Of a stretch of DNA of 7,742 bases, positions 1 to 6,083 are shown in pieces. The notes below the pieces were generated by a model. The model saw nothing but the letters and a program-made list of their open reading frames with translations, ran no database searches and was not told the DNA's origin. Origin of the DNA: an uncultured Flavobacteriales bacterium (GTDB taxonomy: Bacteria; Bacteroidota; Bacteroidia; Palsa-965); contig CAMLEF010000221.1 of assembly GCA_946478675.1 (NCBI GenBank), positions 1-7,742 of the forward strand, given 5' to 3'. Position 1 is the stretch's first letter, and each line of letters starts with the position of its first letter. Position numbers and translations under genes: made by a program.

Positions 1-61
1 GTTCGAGCGGAGTCGAGAACCTTCCTCATTCCAATGCAACAGTTCTCGACTCCGCTCGAAC
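1..61. repeat. Perfect 20-bp inverted repeat, dispersed-type
   Basis: Positions 1-20 (GTTCGAGCGGAGTCGAGAAC) and 42-61 are exact reverse complements separated by a 21-base spacer. The same arm occurs again at 1018-1037, so this is a repeat family in the genome and not a one-off hairpin. It lies 22 bases past the stop codon of the minus-strand gene ending at 84. As RNA it would form a strong stem that could stop transcription or protect a 3' end, but no T-run follows on either strand, so a classic intrinsic terminator is not supported. Each arm is itself nearly palindromic around its TCGAG/CTCGA ends. Similar short palindromes are common between genes in Bacteroidota; that is general knowledge and has not been searched here. 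Confidence 0.85.
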
Positions 62-83
62 AAGCATGGAACGACAAATTCCC

Positions 84-368
84 TCACCGCTGCTTTTCTT
101 TCCAACGCTCGTAGAGTAAAAACAACAAAATCGTTACCGGTAAGCCGACCATCCAGAAAGCGAAAAGCACCAGCAAATCCAGCATGCCGCCGGCGTTCTC
201 CATGTGGAAGCTGCAATAATGATTGATAATCCAGGGAAACAGCCAGGCATTGCCGAGCATAAAAAATCCGAAAACAACAAAGTCGATCCACTTCTCCTGC
301 CGCTTGTAAAAAAGTGCGTAGAGCAATCCCTGCAACGCCAACAACCCGAATACCACCACGAATATCAT
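84..368 (-). CDS. Small three-helix membrane protein, function unknown
   Basis: I do not recognise the family. From the ATG at 368 it encodes 94 residues; a TTG two codons upstream (374) would add only Met-Asp. Three hydrophobic segments are visible: about residues 1-19 (MIFVVVFGLLALQGLLYALF), 28-49, and 62-86. The basic loop after helix 1 (YKRQEK) and the basic C-terminus (RWKEKQR) both predict the cytoplasmic side, which gives a consistent N-out/C-in topology. The middle loop contains NHYCSFHMENAGG and would face the periplasm. It is on the same strand as the next gene, 71 bases downstream of it, so the two may be co-transcribed. A palindromic repeat lies just past its stop. No catalytic motif is seen. 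The consistent topology and lack of a better overlapping frame support a real gene. Confidence 0.68.
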   Translation of the reverse strand: MIFVVVFGLLALQGLLYALFYKRQEKWIDFVVFGFFMLGNAWLFPWIINHYCSFHMENAGGMLDLLVLFAFWMVGLPVTILLFLLYERWKEKQR

Positions 369-439
369 ATCCAAATTTACGCAGCGGGCGAGGCGTTTGT
401 TTTGTGCTTAACAAACATTGACACCGCATTGAGCAAACT

Positions 440-961
440 TTAGCTGTTCACCGCGGCAACCAGGGAGCTATCGTCACTTCGCTTTATCGAGAACCGGTAA
501 TAAGCTGCACCTTCATTACAAAATAACGATTCGATCCATGCCGGCATTCCTTCGATCGCAAACGAATCATAGTTAAACGTTGCAGTGAAATGGTTTCGTC
601 CGTCACGCGTTTCTACGCGGCAATCTTTTAACTCTTTTTCTATTTCGCCGGGAACCGTTCCATCTGTTTCACCTTCGAGCGTATACGTCTGCATCCGCTG
701 GTAGTCCGGGTGAAAAATGCTGTCAGGAGAATCTTCCGGTTCGAAAATGAGCTCTTTCATTTCTTCATGAAGATCCAAGTAGCGCGAATCATTTTCAGCG
801 ATCGATTCCTGCGGGAAGGCGCTCCACAAACAGTTCCACGCATCCGTCAACTCGTCCCAGGAAATTCCTTTGCCGGCGTATTTCATTATGGTGTCGTACA
901 CCATCACGTAGTCGAGCCGGATAAAATGCGGGCTGACTTCTTCGAGGAATTCTTCGATCAT
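440..961 (-). CDS. Acidic cytoplasmic protein, function unknown
   Basis: This encodes 173 residues from the ATG at 961. It has no signal peptide and no membrane segment, so it is probably cytoplasmic. The composition is strongly acidic, with many Asp and Glu (for example FLEEVSP near the start and FEPEDSPDS around residues 73-81). Residues 1-75 look helical. The second half, about 95-165, alternates polar and hydrophobic residues as a beta-rich domain would (for example NHFTATFNYDSFAIEG). I cannot assign a family, and no metal-binding or catalytic signature is obvious. The small membrane-protein gene follows on the same strand 71 bases later. An 80-base gap holding one copy of the window's dispersed repeat separates it from the stop of the TonB receptor, which lies upstream on the same strand. 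Being open for 174 codons with no better frame on the other strand supports a gene. Confidence 0.75.
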   Translation of the reverse strand: MIEEFLEEVSPHFIRLDYVMVYDTIMKYAGKGISWDELTDAWNCLWSAFPQESIAENDSRYLDLHEEMKELIFEPEDSPDSIFHPDYQRMQTYTLEGETDGTVPGEIEKELKDCRVETRDGRNHFTATFNYDSFAIEGMPAWIESLFCNEGAAYYRFSIKRSDDSSLVAAVNS

Positions 962-1017
962 CCGACTGCAATTTTTTAATCTACGGCAAACATGAGAGCG
1001 TTACAATCCACGACAAC

Positions 1018-1037
1018 GTTCTCGACTCCGCTCGAAC
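1018..1037. repeat. Solo arm of the 20-bp dispersed repeat
   Basis: Positions 1018-1037 are identical, base for base, to 42-61 (GTTCTCGACTCCGCTCGAAC) and therefore to the reverse complement of 1-20. Here the arm stands alone, with no partner forming a hairpin nearby. It lies 4 bases beyond the stop codon of the TonB receptor gene, which ends at 1042 on the minus strand, and so occupies that transcript's extreme 3' side. Three exact copies of a 20-mer in about 1 kb cannot be chance. Confidence 0.85.
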
Positions 1038-1041
1038 AACG

Positions 1042-3336
1042 TCAGAATTTCAACGCCACCTGCACCGTAAAATTACGCGGCGGCTGTACATCCGCAGGAC
1101 GTGACGTGTACTCACGATTGAAAACGTTGTTCGTGATGAGCGAAACGCGCGCGCGGTCCGTCACCTGGTACATCAGGCGCATGTCGAATACGATGTCGCC
1201 GGTGTGGAATTGCTCGCGGTACGATTTGATGCCGGGCAGCGCCACTTCGAAGAACTTGTCGATGTTCTCCATGAAGCTGTTGTAGCGCATGCTCACGCCG
1301 AATGCAAATTTCTTGTAGCCCGCTTCACCGTCGAACTTCGCGATGTGGCGGTAACGATACTTGAGAATGTTATCGTGCGACGTTTGATACAGCGTATCAT
1401 GCGCAGGATCCCAGCGCAGCGACACCGGGTTCATGTACGTGTAACCGGCGAGCAGCGAAAAATCCACCGGGCCGAGCTTGCCTTGTCCCATCACGGAAAA
1501 ATCAACGCCGGTGGTACGCGTGCTGCCGACGTTCAGCGATTTGAAGCCGATGCCGAACAGCGGATCCGTAAGCGGGTTGCCCCATTGGCCGAACGAGAAT
1601 TCCATCATGTTGCTGTATTCCATCCAGAAGACGGAAACATCGGCGTAGCCTTTCCAGTTGCCAATAACGACACCTTGCTTCACGCCGATCTCCGCGCTTT
1701 GTCCCGACTCCGGCTGCAAACCGGGATTCGGATAGATCTGCAACCCTGACGCATCGGTGCGCACGAATTTTTCCGCGATGCACGGGAAGCGATAACCTTG
1801 TCCGTAGGAAATGCGGAAGTACGTCGCTTCGCCGGCCTGGTACGTGACACCCGCGCGCATCACCGGGCGGAACGGCAGCTTCATCGTGTCTTTGCCGATG
1901 TGCAGGCTGTAATCCGTATTCGCCGTATCGACGCGGTAATATTCGCCGCGCACACCGACCGTCACAAAAAGCCGCTCGAAGAATTTCTTGTCGAACTGCG
2001 CATAACCCGCCACGTTCGACGCGGTGTGATCGCCGTACAGATCCGCTTTTACGTTCGTGTAAGTCGTCACAGCGCCCGCGGTAACCGTCACCGCATTTTT
2101 CATTTTGTATTGGTACTGGTATTCGGCGTAATAGAAATCGGCCGTTGCGCCTTGTTTCGTGTCGTTGTTGTTATCCGTGCGGAAATAACGCGTGCGCAAT
2201 GCATGCCGTTGTCCTTTCGGGCCGTAATACGTGATGTACGGATCAATGTTGAAACGATAGTTCTTGTAATTCTGCAGCGAGCTGTCGGCCGGCGTATACG
2301 CAAGCGAATCGTTGTACCAGAGAATGAAAAGTCCGCCTGTGGTGCGCATGCCGTTCATGTTTACGCCAGCGGAAAGTCCCGGCACTTTTTTGAAACGGTA
2401 ACGCGTGTTGATGTTCATGCGTTCGCGCTGTTCCGTTTCGAGATAACGATAGCCTTCGTCGTTATAAAGATGCCCGGCAACAACCAGATCCCAATTGCCG
2501 ATCTGTCGCATGTGCGAAAAGTTGATGCCGCTGAACGTCGGGTTCGCATTGTGCCACCAGCGCAGCGATTGCCGTTTCGGTTCGTCGTAAAAACCGCTGT
2601 ACATCGTGATGCTCGTCTGGGGTTTGTCCGTGGGATACGCCGTGCGGAAATGGATGACGCCGTTCAATGCGGAAGAACCGAACAGCGCTGACGAAGCGCC
2701 TTTCATCACTTCCACCTGCGACACGTTTTCGATCGGGAGATAATTCCATTTCACGTCGCCTGCATCGCCGGAGAGCATCGGCATATCGTCGACCACCATC
2801 AGCACGCGCGACCCTGCACCGAAGCTGTAGCCGCTGCCGCCGCGGATATTCGCCTGGTCGTCGGTAACGTTCACGCCGGGCACCTGGTCAATGATCGTGT
2901 TGAGGTTCGTCGTGTTTTTATTTTCGATCAGCTTCGGCTTCACAACTTCGATGGAAACCGGCACTTCGCCGATGTTCTGCTCGTAACGCCCGGAAGAAAT
3001 GACGACGAGGTTCATCTGCTTCGAAAGGCTGACGAGCTGCAGATCGAGCTTCACGGTTTGTCCCGCTTCCACATTCACCGTGCGCGTTTCTTCGCGGTAG
3101 CCGATGTAATGAAATGAAAGTGTTTGTGATCCGGGAGCCACCTTCACGGTATACGTTCCGCTCACGTCGGTAACCGCTGCGGTGTTGCCTCCCGCCTGCA
3201 CCACCACGCCGATCAGCACATCACCGGTCGCACTGTCGGTGACCATGCCGCTGATGAAGGCCTGTTGTGCGGAAAGAAAAAAGGGCAAAAAGAAAAGCGC
3301 GAGAAAAAGGGAGAGGTTAGCTTTTTTAAGTGGCAT
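1042..3336 (-). CDS. TonB-dependent outer-membrane receptor
   Basis: This is an outer-membrane active transporter of 764 residues, energised by TonB-ExbBD. I chose the ATG at 3336 because it directly opens a classic signal peptide (MPLKK, then a hydrophobic core, then LSA-QQ at about residues 22-25). An upstream ATG at 3369 would add 11 polar residues ahead of it. Residues 26-102 form a carboxypeptidase-regulatory-like beta-sandwich domain (ISGMVTDSATGDVLIGVVV, then FHYIGY). Residues of about 105-232 form the plug, with IRGGSG at 164-169, VLMVVDDMPM at 178-187 and VEVMKGASSALFGSSALNG at 208-226. The rest is a 22-strand-type barrel ending in the terminal Phe expected for outer-membrane insertion (VQVALKF). 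At this length and without a SusD partner it resembles siderophore, vitamin or metal receptors more than SusC glycan transporters. The substrate cannot be read from the sequence. It is divergent from dprA. The SCO/YHYH lipoprotein run beyond dprA makes a metal substrate conceivable, but that is speculation. Confidence 0.95.
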   Translation of the reverse strand: MPLKKANLSLFLALFFLPFFLSAQQAFISGMVTDSATGDVLIGVVVQAGGNTAAVTDVSGTYTVKVAPGSQTLSFHYIGYREETRTVNVEAGQTVKLDLQLVSLSKQMNLVVISSGRYEQNIGEVPVSIEVVKPKLIENKNTTNLNTIIDQVPGVNVTDDQANIRGGSGYSFGAGSRVLMVVDDMPMLSGDAGDVKWNYLPIENVSQVEVMKGASSALFGSSALNGVIHFRTAYPTDKPQTSITMYSGFYDEPKRQSLRWWHNANPTFSGINFSHMRQIGNWDLVVAGHLYNDEGYRYLETEQRERMNINTRYRFKKVPGLSAGVNMNGMRTTGGLFILWYNDSLAYTPADSSLQNYKNYRFNIDPYITYYGPKGQRHALRTRYFRTDNNNDTKQGATADFYYAEYQYQYKMKNAVTVTAGAVTTYTNVKADLYGDHTASNVAGYAQFDKKFFERLFVTVGVRGEYYRVDTANTDYSLHIGKDTMKLPFRPVMRAGVTYQAGEATYFRISYGQGYRFPCIAEKFVRTDASGLQIYPNPGLQPESGQSAEIGVKQGVVIGNWKGYADVSVFWMEYSNMMEFSFGQWGNPLTDPLFGIGFKSLNVGSTRTTGVDFSVMGQGKLGPVDFSLLAGYTYMNPVSLRWDPAHDTLYQTSHDNILKYRYRHIAKFDGEAGYKKFAFGVSMRYNSFMENIDKFFEVALPGIKSYREQFHTGDIVFDMRLMYQVTDRARVSLITNNVFNREYTSRPADVQPPRNFTVQVALKF

Positions 3337-3444
3337 GCTTTTGTATTTTTGTGCCGGCCTGCTGAACAAGTCTCGACTCGTAAAGCAGGTTTTTTTGGTT
3401 TTTGAAGGTAGTATTTTTTATATGCAACGCGCAACAGGTTTGAT
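3337..3444. promoter_or_regulatory. Divergent intergenic region: TonB receptor / dprA
   Basis: These 108 AT-rich bases separate the starts of two divergent genes and should hold both promoters. On the minus strand, a TTG at 3434-3432 is followed 21 bases later by TACCTTCA (3410-3403). This is a partial match to the Bacteroidota promoter pattern TTTG-N19-20-TAnnTTTG, so it is a weak candidate for the receptor gene. On the plus strand the T-rich stretch 3391-3420 contains TTG and TA elements but no convincing TAnnTTTG match. No operator-like palindrome such as a Fur box is evident. Positions 3371-3379 share nine bases (TCTCGACTC) with the window's 20-bp repeat, which may be a decayed copy or chance. 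Confidence 0.45.
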
Positions 3445-4545
3445 ATGGATTTCGACGAACGCATTTACCAGGTCGCTCTGAGCCTCCTGCCGGGCATCGG
3501 GCCCGTAACATCCAAAAAACTCGTCCACCAGTTCGGAACGGCGAAAGAGGTTTTCCGGCAGAAGAAAAAAATCCTCGTGCAGGTGCCGTACGTCAACGAT
3601 GCGGTGGTCGCAGCCATTCGTGATGCGGAATTGCTGCGCCGCGCGGAAAAAGAAATTGCTTTCGCGGAAAAGAAAGGCATTCGCATTCTCTTTTACAACG
3701 ACGACGATTATCCCGAGCGGCTCCGGCAATGCTACGACAGTCCCGCGGTGTTGTTTTACGAAGGCAACGCAAAGCTCAGCCATCGCAGGATCGTCGGCAT
3801 CGTGGGCACGCGCAAGGTGACGGCGTACGGGGAAATGCTCACGAAAAAATTAGTCGAAGCGCTTTCCGCACACGACGTGCTCATCGTCAGCGGGCTCGCG
3901 TACGGCGTGGATATTCTCGCGCACCGCGAAGCGCTGGAAAACAACATTCCGACGATCGGCGTACTGGCGCACGGGCTCGACACGCTGTACCCGCACGCGC
4001 ACAAAAGCACCGCGCGGAAAATGGTGGAAAACGGCGGACTGCTTTGCGATTACCCGAGCGGCACCAAACCCGACAAAGAAAATTTCCCGATGCGCAACCG
4101 CATTGTCGCGGGACTGTGCGATGCGCTCGTGGTGATCGAATCCGGCGAGAGCGGCGGCTCGCTTATTACAGCGGAGTTCGCGAACAACTACAACCGCGAC
4201 GTCTTCGCATTTCCCGGGCGTATCGGCGATGCTGCTTCCGCAGGTTGCCACCGGCTGATCAAAACGCATCGCGCGCATCTCATCGAATCGGCGGAAGATA
4301 TGCTGAAGATGATGGGCTGGGTGGAAATGACGCGAAGAACACCGAAGCAATCGGCACTCGCTATTCCGCTGGAGGAAAACGAAGAGCGCGTGATCGGCGT
4401 GCTGCGCGAAAAAGAAAATGCGCACGCGGATGAGATCGTTGCTGTAACCGGATTGGAGCCGGGGAAAGTAGCGACGGCGCTGCTGGGATTGGAATTTGCG
4501 GGATTGGTGAAGGCGCTGCCGGGAAAATTGTATTGTTGCTGTTAG
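3445..4545 (+). CDS. dprA: DNA-processing protein DprA (Smf)
   Basis: DprA binds incoming single-stranded DNA in the cytoplasm during natural transformation, shields it, and loads RecA. The 366-residue protein has all the family parts. The N-terminal helix-hairpin-helix region is at about 1-60 (LLPGIGPVTSKKL at 14-26). The Rossmann-like DNA-binding fold spans about 117-286: GTRKVTAYG at 121-129, SGLAYGVD at 149-156, NFPMRNRIVAGL at 213-224, SGGSLITAEFA at 236-246, and FPGRIGDAASAGCHRLI at 256-272. A C-terminal winged-helix domain lies at about 310-366 (HADEIVAVTGLEPGKVATALLGLE). Length is normal for the family. The ATG at 3445 places the helix-hairpin-helix correctly. A minor oddity is the extreme C-terminus, which ends in three cysteines (LYCCC). 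It stands alone on its transcript: a divergent gene lies upstream and a hairpin terminator downstream. Its presence is compatible with competence but does not prove it, because dprA is widespread in bacteria. Confidence 0.97.
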   Translation: MDFDERIYQVALSLLPGIGPVTSKKLVHQFGTAKEVFRQKKKILVQVPYVNDAVVAAIRDAELLRRAEKEIAFAEKKGIRILFYNDDDYPERLRQCYDSPAVLFYEGNAKLSHRRIVGIVGTRKVTAYGEMLTKKLVEALSAHDVLIVSGLAYGVDILAHREALENNIPTIGVLAHGLDTLYPHAHKSTARKMVENGGLLCDYPSGTKPDKENFPMRNRIVAGLCDALVVIESGESGGSLITAEFANNYNRDVFAFPGRIGDAASAGCHRLIKTHRAHLIESAEDMLKMMGWVEMTRRTPKQSALAIPLEENEERVIGVLREKENAHADEIVAVTGLEPGKVATALLGLEFAGLVKALPGKLYCCC

Positions 4546-4549
4546 CCAC

Positions 4550-4576
4550 GGATTACGCGGATTGCGCGGATTTTTT
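4550..4576. repeat. Three 9-bp tandem units (GGATTxCGC)
   Basis: Positions 4550-4558 (GGATTACGC), 4559-4567 (GGATTGCGC) and 4568-4576 (GGATTTTTT) form a 9-bp tandem array whose last unit degrades into a T-run. It begins four bases after the dprA stop and runs directly into the hairpin at 4578-4618. Short GGATT tandem arrays of this style are, in my recollection, a common intergenic repeat in Bacteroidota; no search was possible. The function is unknown. Confidence 0.6.
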
Positions 4577-4577
4577 T

Positions 4578-4625
4578 AAGCAGACCTCGAAGGTTTTGGA
4601 AACCTTCGAGGTCTGCTTATTTTTT
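4578..4625 (+). terminator. Rho-independent terminator-like hairpin after dprA
   Basis: Positions 4578-4596 and 4600-4618 form a perfect 19-bp stem (AAGCAGACCTCGAAGGTTT and its complement) with a 3-base loop, TGG. On the plus strand the stem is followed by ATTTTTT (4619-4625), so it can end dprA transcription 33 bases after its stop. On the minus strand an A-run follows instead, so it would act in one direction only. The long, perfect, GC-balanced stem suggests a dispersed palindromic repeat recruited as a terminator. Confidence 0.75.
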
Positions 4626-4699
4626 CAGTTCACCTTCACATTCTCCCCTTTCTCCGCAAAACAGTTTTTCAACGCAAGATTCGCATTCGCATCGCCGTC
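4625..4699 (-). pseudogene. Possible 24-codon gene remnant (very tentative)
   Basis: The minus strand reads as 24 sense codons bounded by TAA (4702-4700) and TGA (4627-4625). The peptide begins DGDANANLALKNC and ends with GENVKVN. Its codons (frequent GCG, GAG, AAG, GTG) resemble those of real genes here. There is no start codon, and the reading frame upstream of the TAA is only antisense to the YHYH gene. It could be the C-terminal tail of a gene that has otherwise been lost, but an open run of 24 codons also arises often by chance. I do not recognise the peptide. Confidence 0.15.
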
Positions 4700-4729
4700 T
4701 TACCAGTAGAAATCAAAACCTAATGGCCT

Positions 4730-5518
4730 ATGAAAACTGTTGTTCCCGGATTCCAGAAAACGCTCTTCCTCGCTGCTGTTACGCTCGTTGCTTTCGGCAG
4801 CTGCAAGAAAGACGACAGCACCGATGTCAATTCCAGCAGCAGCACGTCTACCACTTCCGACGTTCCGGCCGTGTACCAGAAAATTTACGGCGCTACCGAC
4901 ATCTACGCCGACGGTGATTACATCGTGGTCAAATCCACCGGCGTGCCCGATCACAAGAGCCCGTACTTCCTGAATACCGAATGGCAGAGCACGATGTGGG
5001 TCGACGATACGCGCTCTTCTTTTCACCAGGCGCCCGGCAATAAAGTAGCCGCGTGGAGCTACACCTTCCGCCTTCCGAAAAATCCGGCGCCTGCCACTAC
5101 ACATACGCCGCTCAGCGCTGCCACCATCGGCGTTGCGATCAATGGCGTGCCGTTCTTCAATCAATACCAGGCGCAGAACCAATTGATCACGACCAGCTCC
5201 GGCGAGTATTCTTCTTTCGACCTGTATGGCGGCCACCCGACGCCGTTCAATGAATATCATTATCACATCGAGCCGAATTATCTCACCGCGCTCAAAGGCA
5301 GCAGCGCACTGATGGGCTTCATGCTCGACGGCTACCCGATCTACGGGCCGGTGGAAAATAACGTCACGCTCACGTCTGCTGATCTCGATGCGTACCACGG
5401 CCACACCTGCGCCACGGAAGATTACCCGAACGGCATTTACCACTATCACATCACCAGCGACATTCCTTACATCAACGGTAACGGCTATTATGGAACGCAG
5501 GGCACCTGGTCACACTAA
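4730..5518 (+). CDS. YHYH-domain lipoprotein
   Basis: This 262-residue lipoprotein matches the YHYH protein family, whose biochemical role is not established to my knowledge. The signal peptide ends in AFGSC with Cys25 as the lipidation site. Cys25 is followed by KKDDS, which fits the Cys-X-Lys-(Asp/Glu)2 signal described for surface-exposed lipoproteins in Capnocytophaga, so the protein may sit outside the outer membrane. A Ser/Thr linker (about 34-43) leads to the domain. Diagnostic motifs are TGVPDHKSPYF (70-80), GVAINGVPFFNQY (134-146), the first YHYH at 176-179, MLDGYPIYGP (198-207), HGH at 223-225, and the second YHYH at 237-240 in NGIYHYH. The many His and Tyr suggest a metal- or redox-active site; this is inference. 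Length is full and both motifs are intact. The ATG at 4730 gives the signal peptide; the nearby ATG at 4723 is out of frame. It starts a run of overlapping genes that includes a SCO-family protein. Confidence 0.92.
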   Translation: MKTVVPGFQKTLFLAAVTLVAFGSCKKDDSTDVNSSSSTSTTSDVPAVYQKIYGATDIYADGDYIVVKSTGVPDHKSPYFLNTEWQSTMWVDDTRSSFHQAPGNKVAAWSYTFRLPKNPAPATTHTPLSAATIGVAINGVPFFNQYQAQNQLITTSSGEYSSFDLYGGHPTPFNEYHYHIEPNYLTALKGSSALMGFMLDGYPIYGPVENNVTLTSADLDAYHGHTCATEDYPNGIYHYHITSDIPYINGNGYYGTQGTWSH

Positions 5519-6083
5519 ACTTTTCGCCGCAATGCTTTTGTGCGGCATCGTATTCTTCGGCTGCCTGACAAGGGAGGAAACAGTGCAGACGAAAAATTAC
5601 ATCGATGCAGCGCAGGCGGACATCCGCACGAAAAGAGGAGTAACGTATCTCGGTCGGTTACCGCTCACCGGGATCGTTTACTCCCTCGGTGCGGGAGGCG
5701 ACACGACGATGACCGTACCGTATGTGAACGGCAAAGAAAACGGCATCGCACGCGCGTGGTACGACAGCGGAAAGTTGAAAGAGCTGCGGCTTTTCGTTGA
5801 TGGAAAAAAGAGCGGCACGCATTACGGCTGGTACGAAAGCGGCGCACGGCGTTTCGAATATTCGTATCACAACGACGAGTTCGACGGTGCTTACAACGAA
5901 TGGCTGCCGGATGGAAAACCGCTGCTGGCACTGCATTTCAAAGACGGCCATGAAAGCGGGTTGCAGCAAACCTGGTTTGAGAATGGCACGATCAAATCGA
6001 ATTATCTCATTAAAAACGGACGACGTTATGGACTGCTTGGCACCAACACCTGTGTTACTGTTTCGGATAGCATTCCTCGTTAG
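5490..6083 (+). CDS. MORN-type repeat lipoprotein
   Basis: From the ATG at 5490 it encodes 197 residues. This start gives a basic N-terminus (His8, Lys10), a hydrophobic core and a lipobox-like VFFGC with Cys25. The ATG at 5532 would leave a signal of only 11 residues, and the open frame upstream of 5490 (to 5388) is read inside the YHYH gene. Residues of about 58-181 are repeats of the MORN_2 type, G-x3-x-W-Y/F-x-x-G-x-x-K-x-E/S. Trp90, Trp114, Trp138 and Trp162 are spaced exactly 24 residues apart. Databases often label such proteins YwqK-family antitoxin or membrane-binding protein, but no toxin partner is present here, so an antitoxin role is unsupported. A beta-repeat scaffold for protein or envelope contact is more likely. 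The tail (GLLGTNTC, Cys188) leaves the repeat pattern. The gene overlaps the YHYH gene by 29 bases and the SCO gene by 56, suggesting translational coupling. Confidence 0.88.
   Translation: MERRAPGHTKLFAAMLLCGIVFFGCLTREETVQTKNYIDAAQADIRTKRGVTYLGRLPLTGIVYSLGAGGDTTMTVPYVNGKENGIARAWYDSGKLKELRLFVDGKKSGTHYGWYESGARRFEYSYHNDEFDGAYNEWLPDGKPLLALHFKDGHESGLQQTWFENGTIKSNYLIKNGRRYGLLGTNTCVTVSDSIPR

Noticed and set aside
204..443. Plus-strand 79-codon frame across the small membrane-protein gene
   Set aside because: The minus-strand frame gives three well-formed membrane helices with consistent charge placement, whereas the plus frame shows no such structure.
1798..2691. Long plus-strand open frame (297 codons) antisense to the TonB receptor
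   Set aside because: Its translation is rich in Arg, Val and His without domain structure, and it mirrors the codon bias of a clearly real receptor on the other strand. It is a shadow frame.
3371..3379. Nine-base match to the 20-bp dispersed repeat in the divergent region
   Set aside because: It is too short to separate from chance and has no palindromic partner.
3729..4433. Overlapping frames on both strands within dprA
   Set aside because: dprA motifs are intact throughout. The alternative products are Arg-rich and unlike any protein.
4700..5449. Minus-strand open frame (249 codons) across the YHYH gene
   Set aside because: Antisense to a gene with clear family motifs; the Arg/Val-rich composition is typical of a shadow.
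5797..6027. Upstream extension of the SCO frame into the MORN gene
   Set aside because: That stretch codes for intact MORN repeats in the other frame. The SCO signal peptide fixes the start at 6028 or 6052.
5490..6083. Toxin-antitoxin system suggested by the YwqK-antitoxin label of MORN_2 repeat proteins
   Set aside because: No toxin-like gene is adjacent, and the protein has a lipoprotein signal and lies among envelope proteins.
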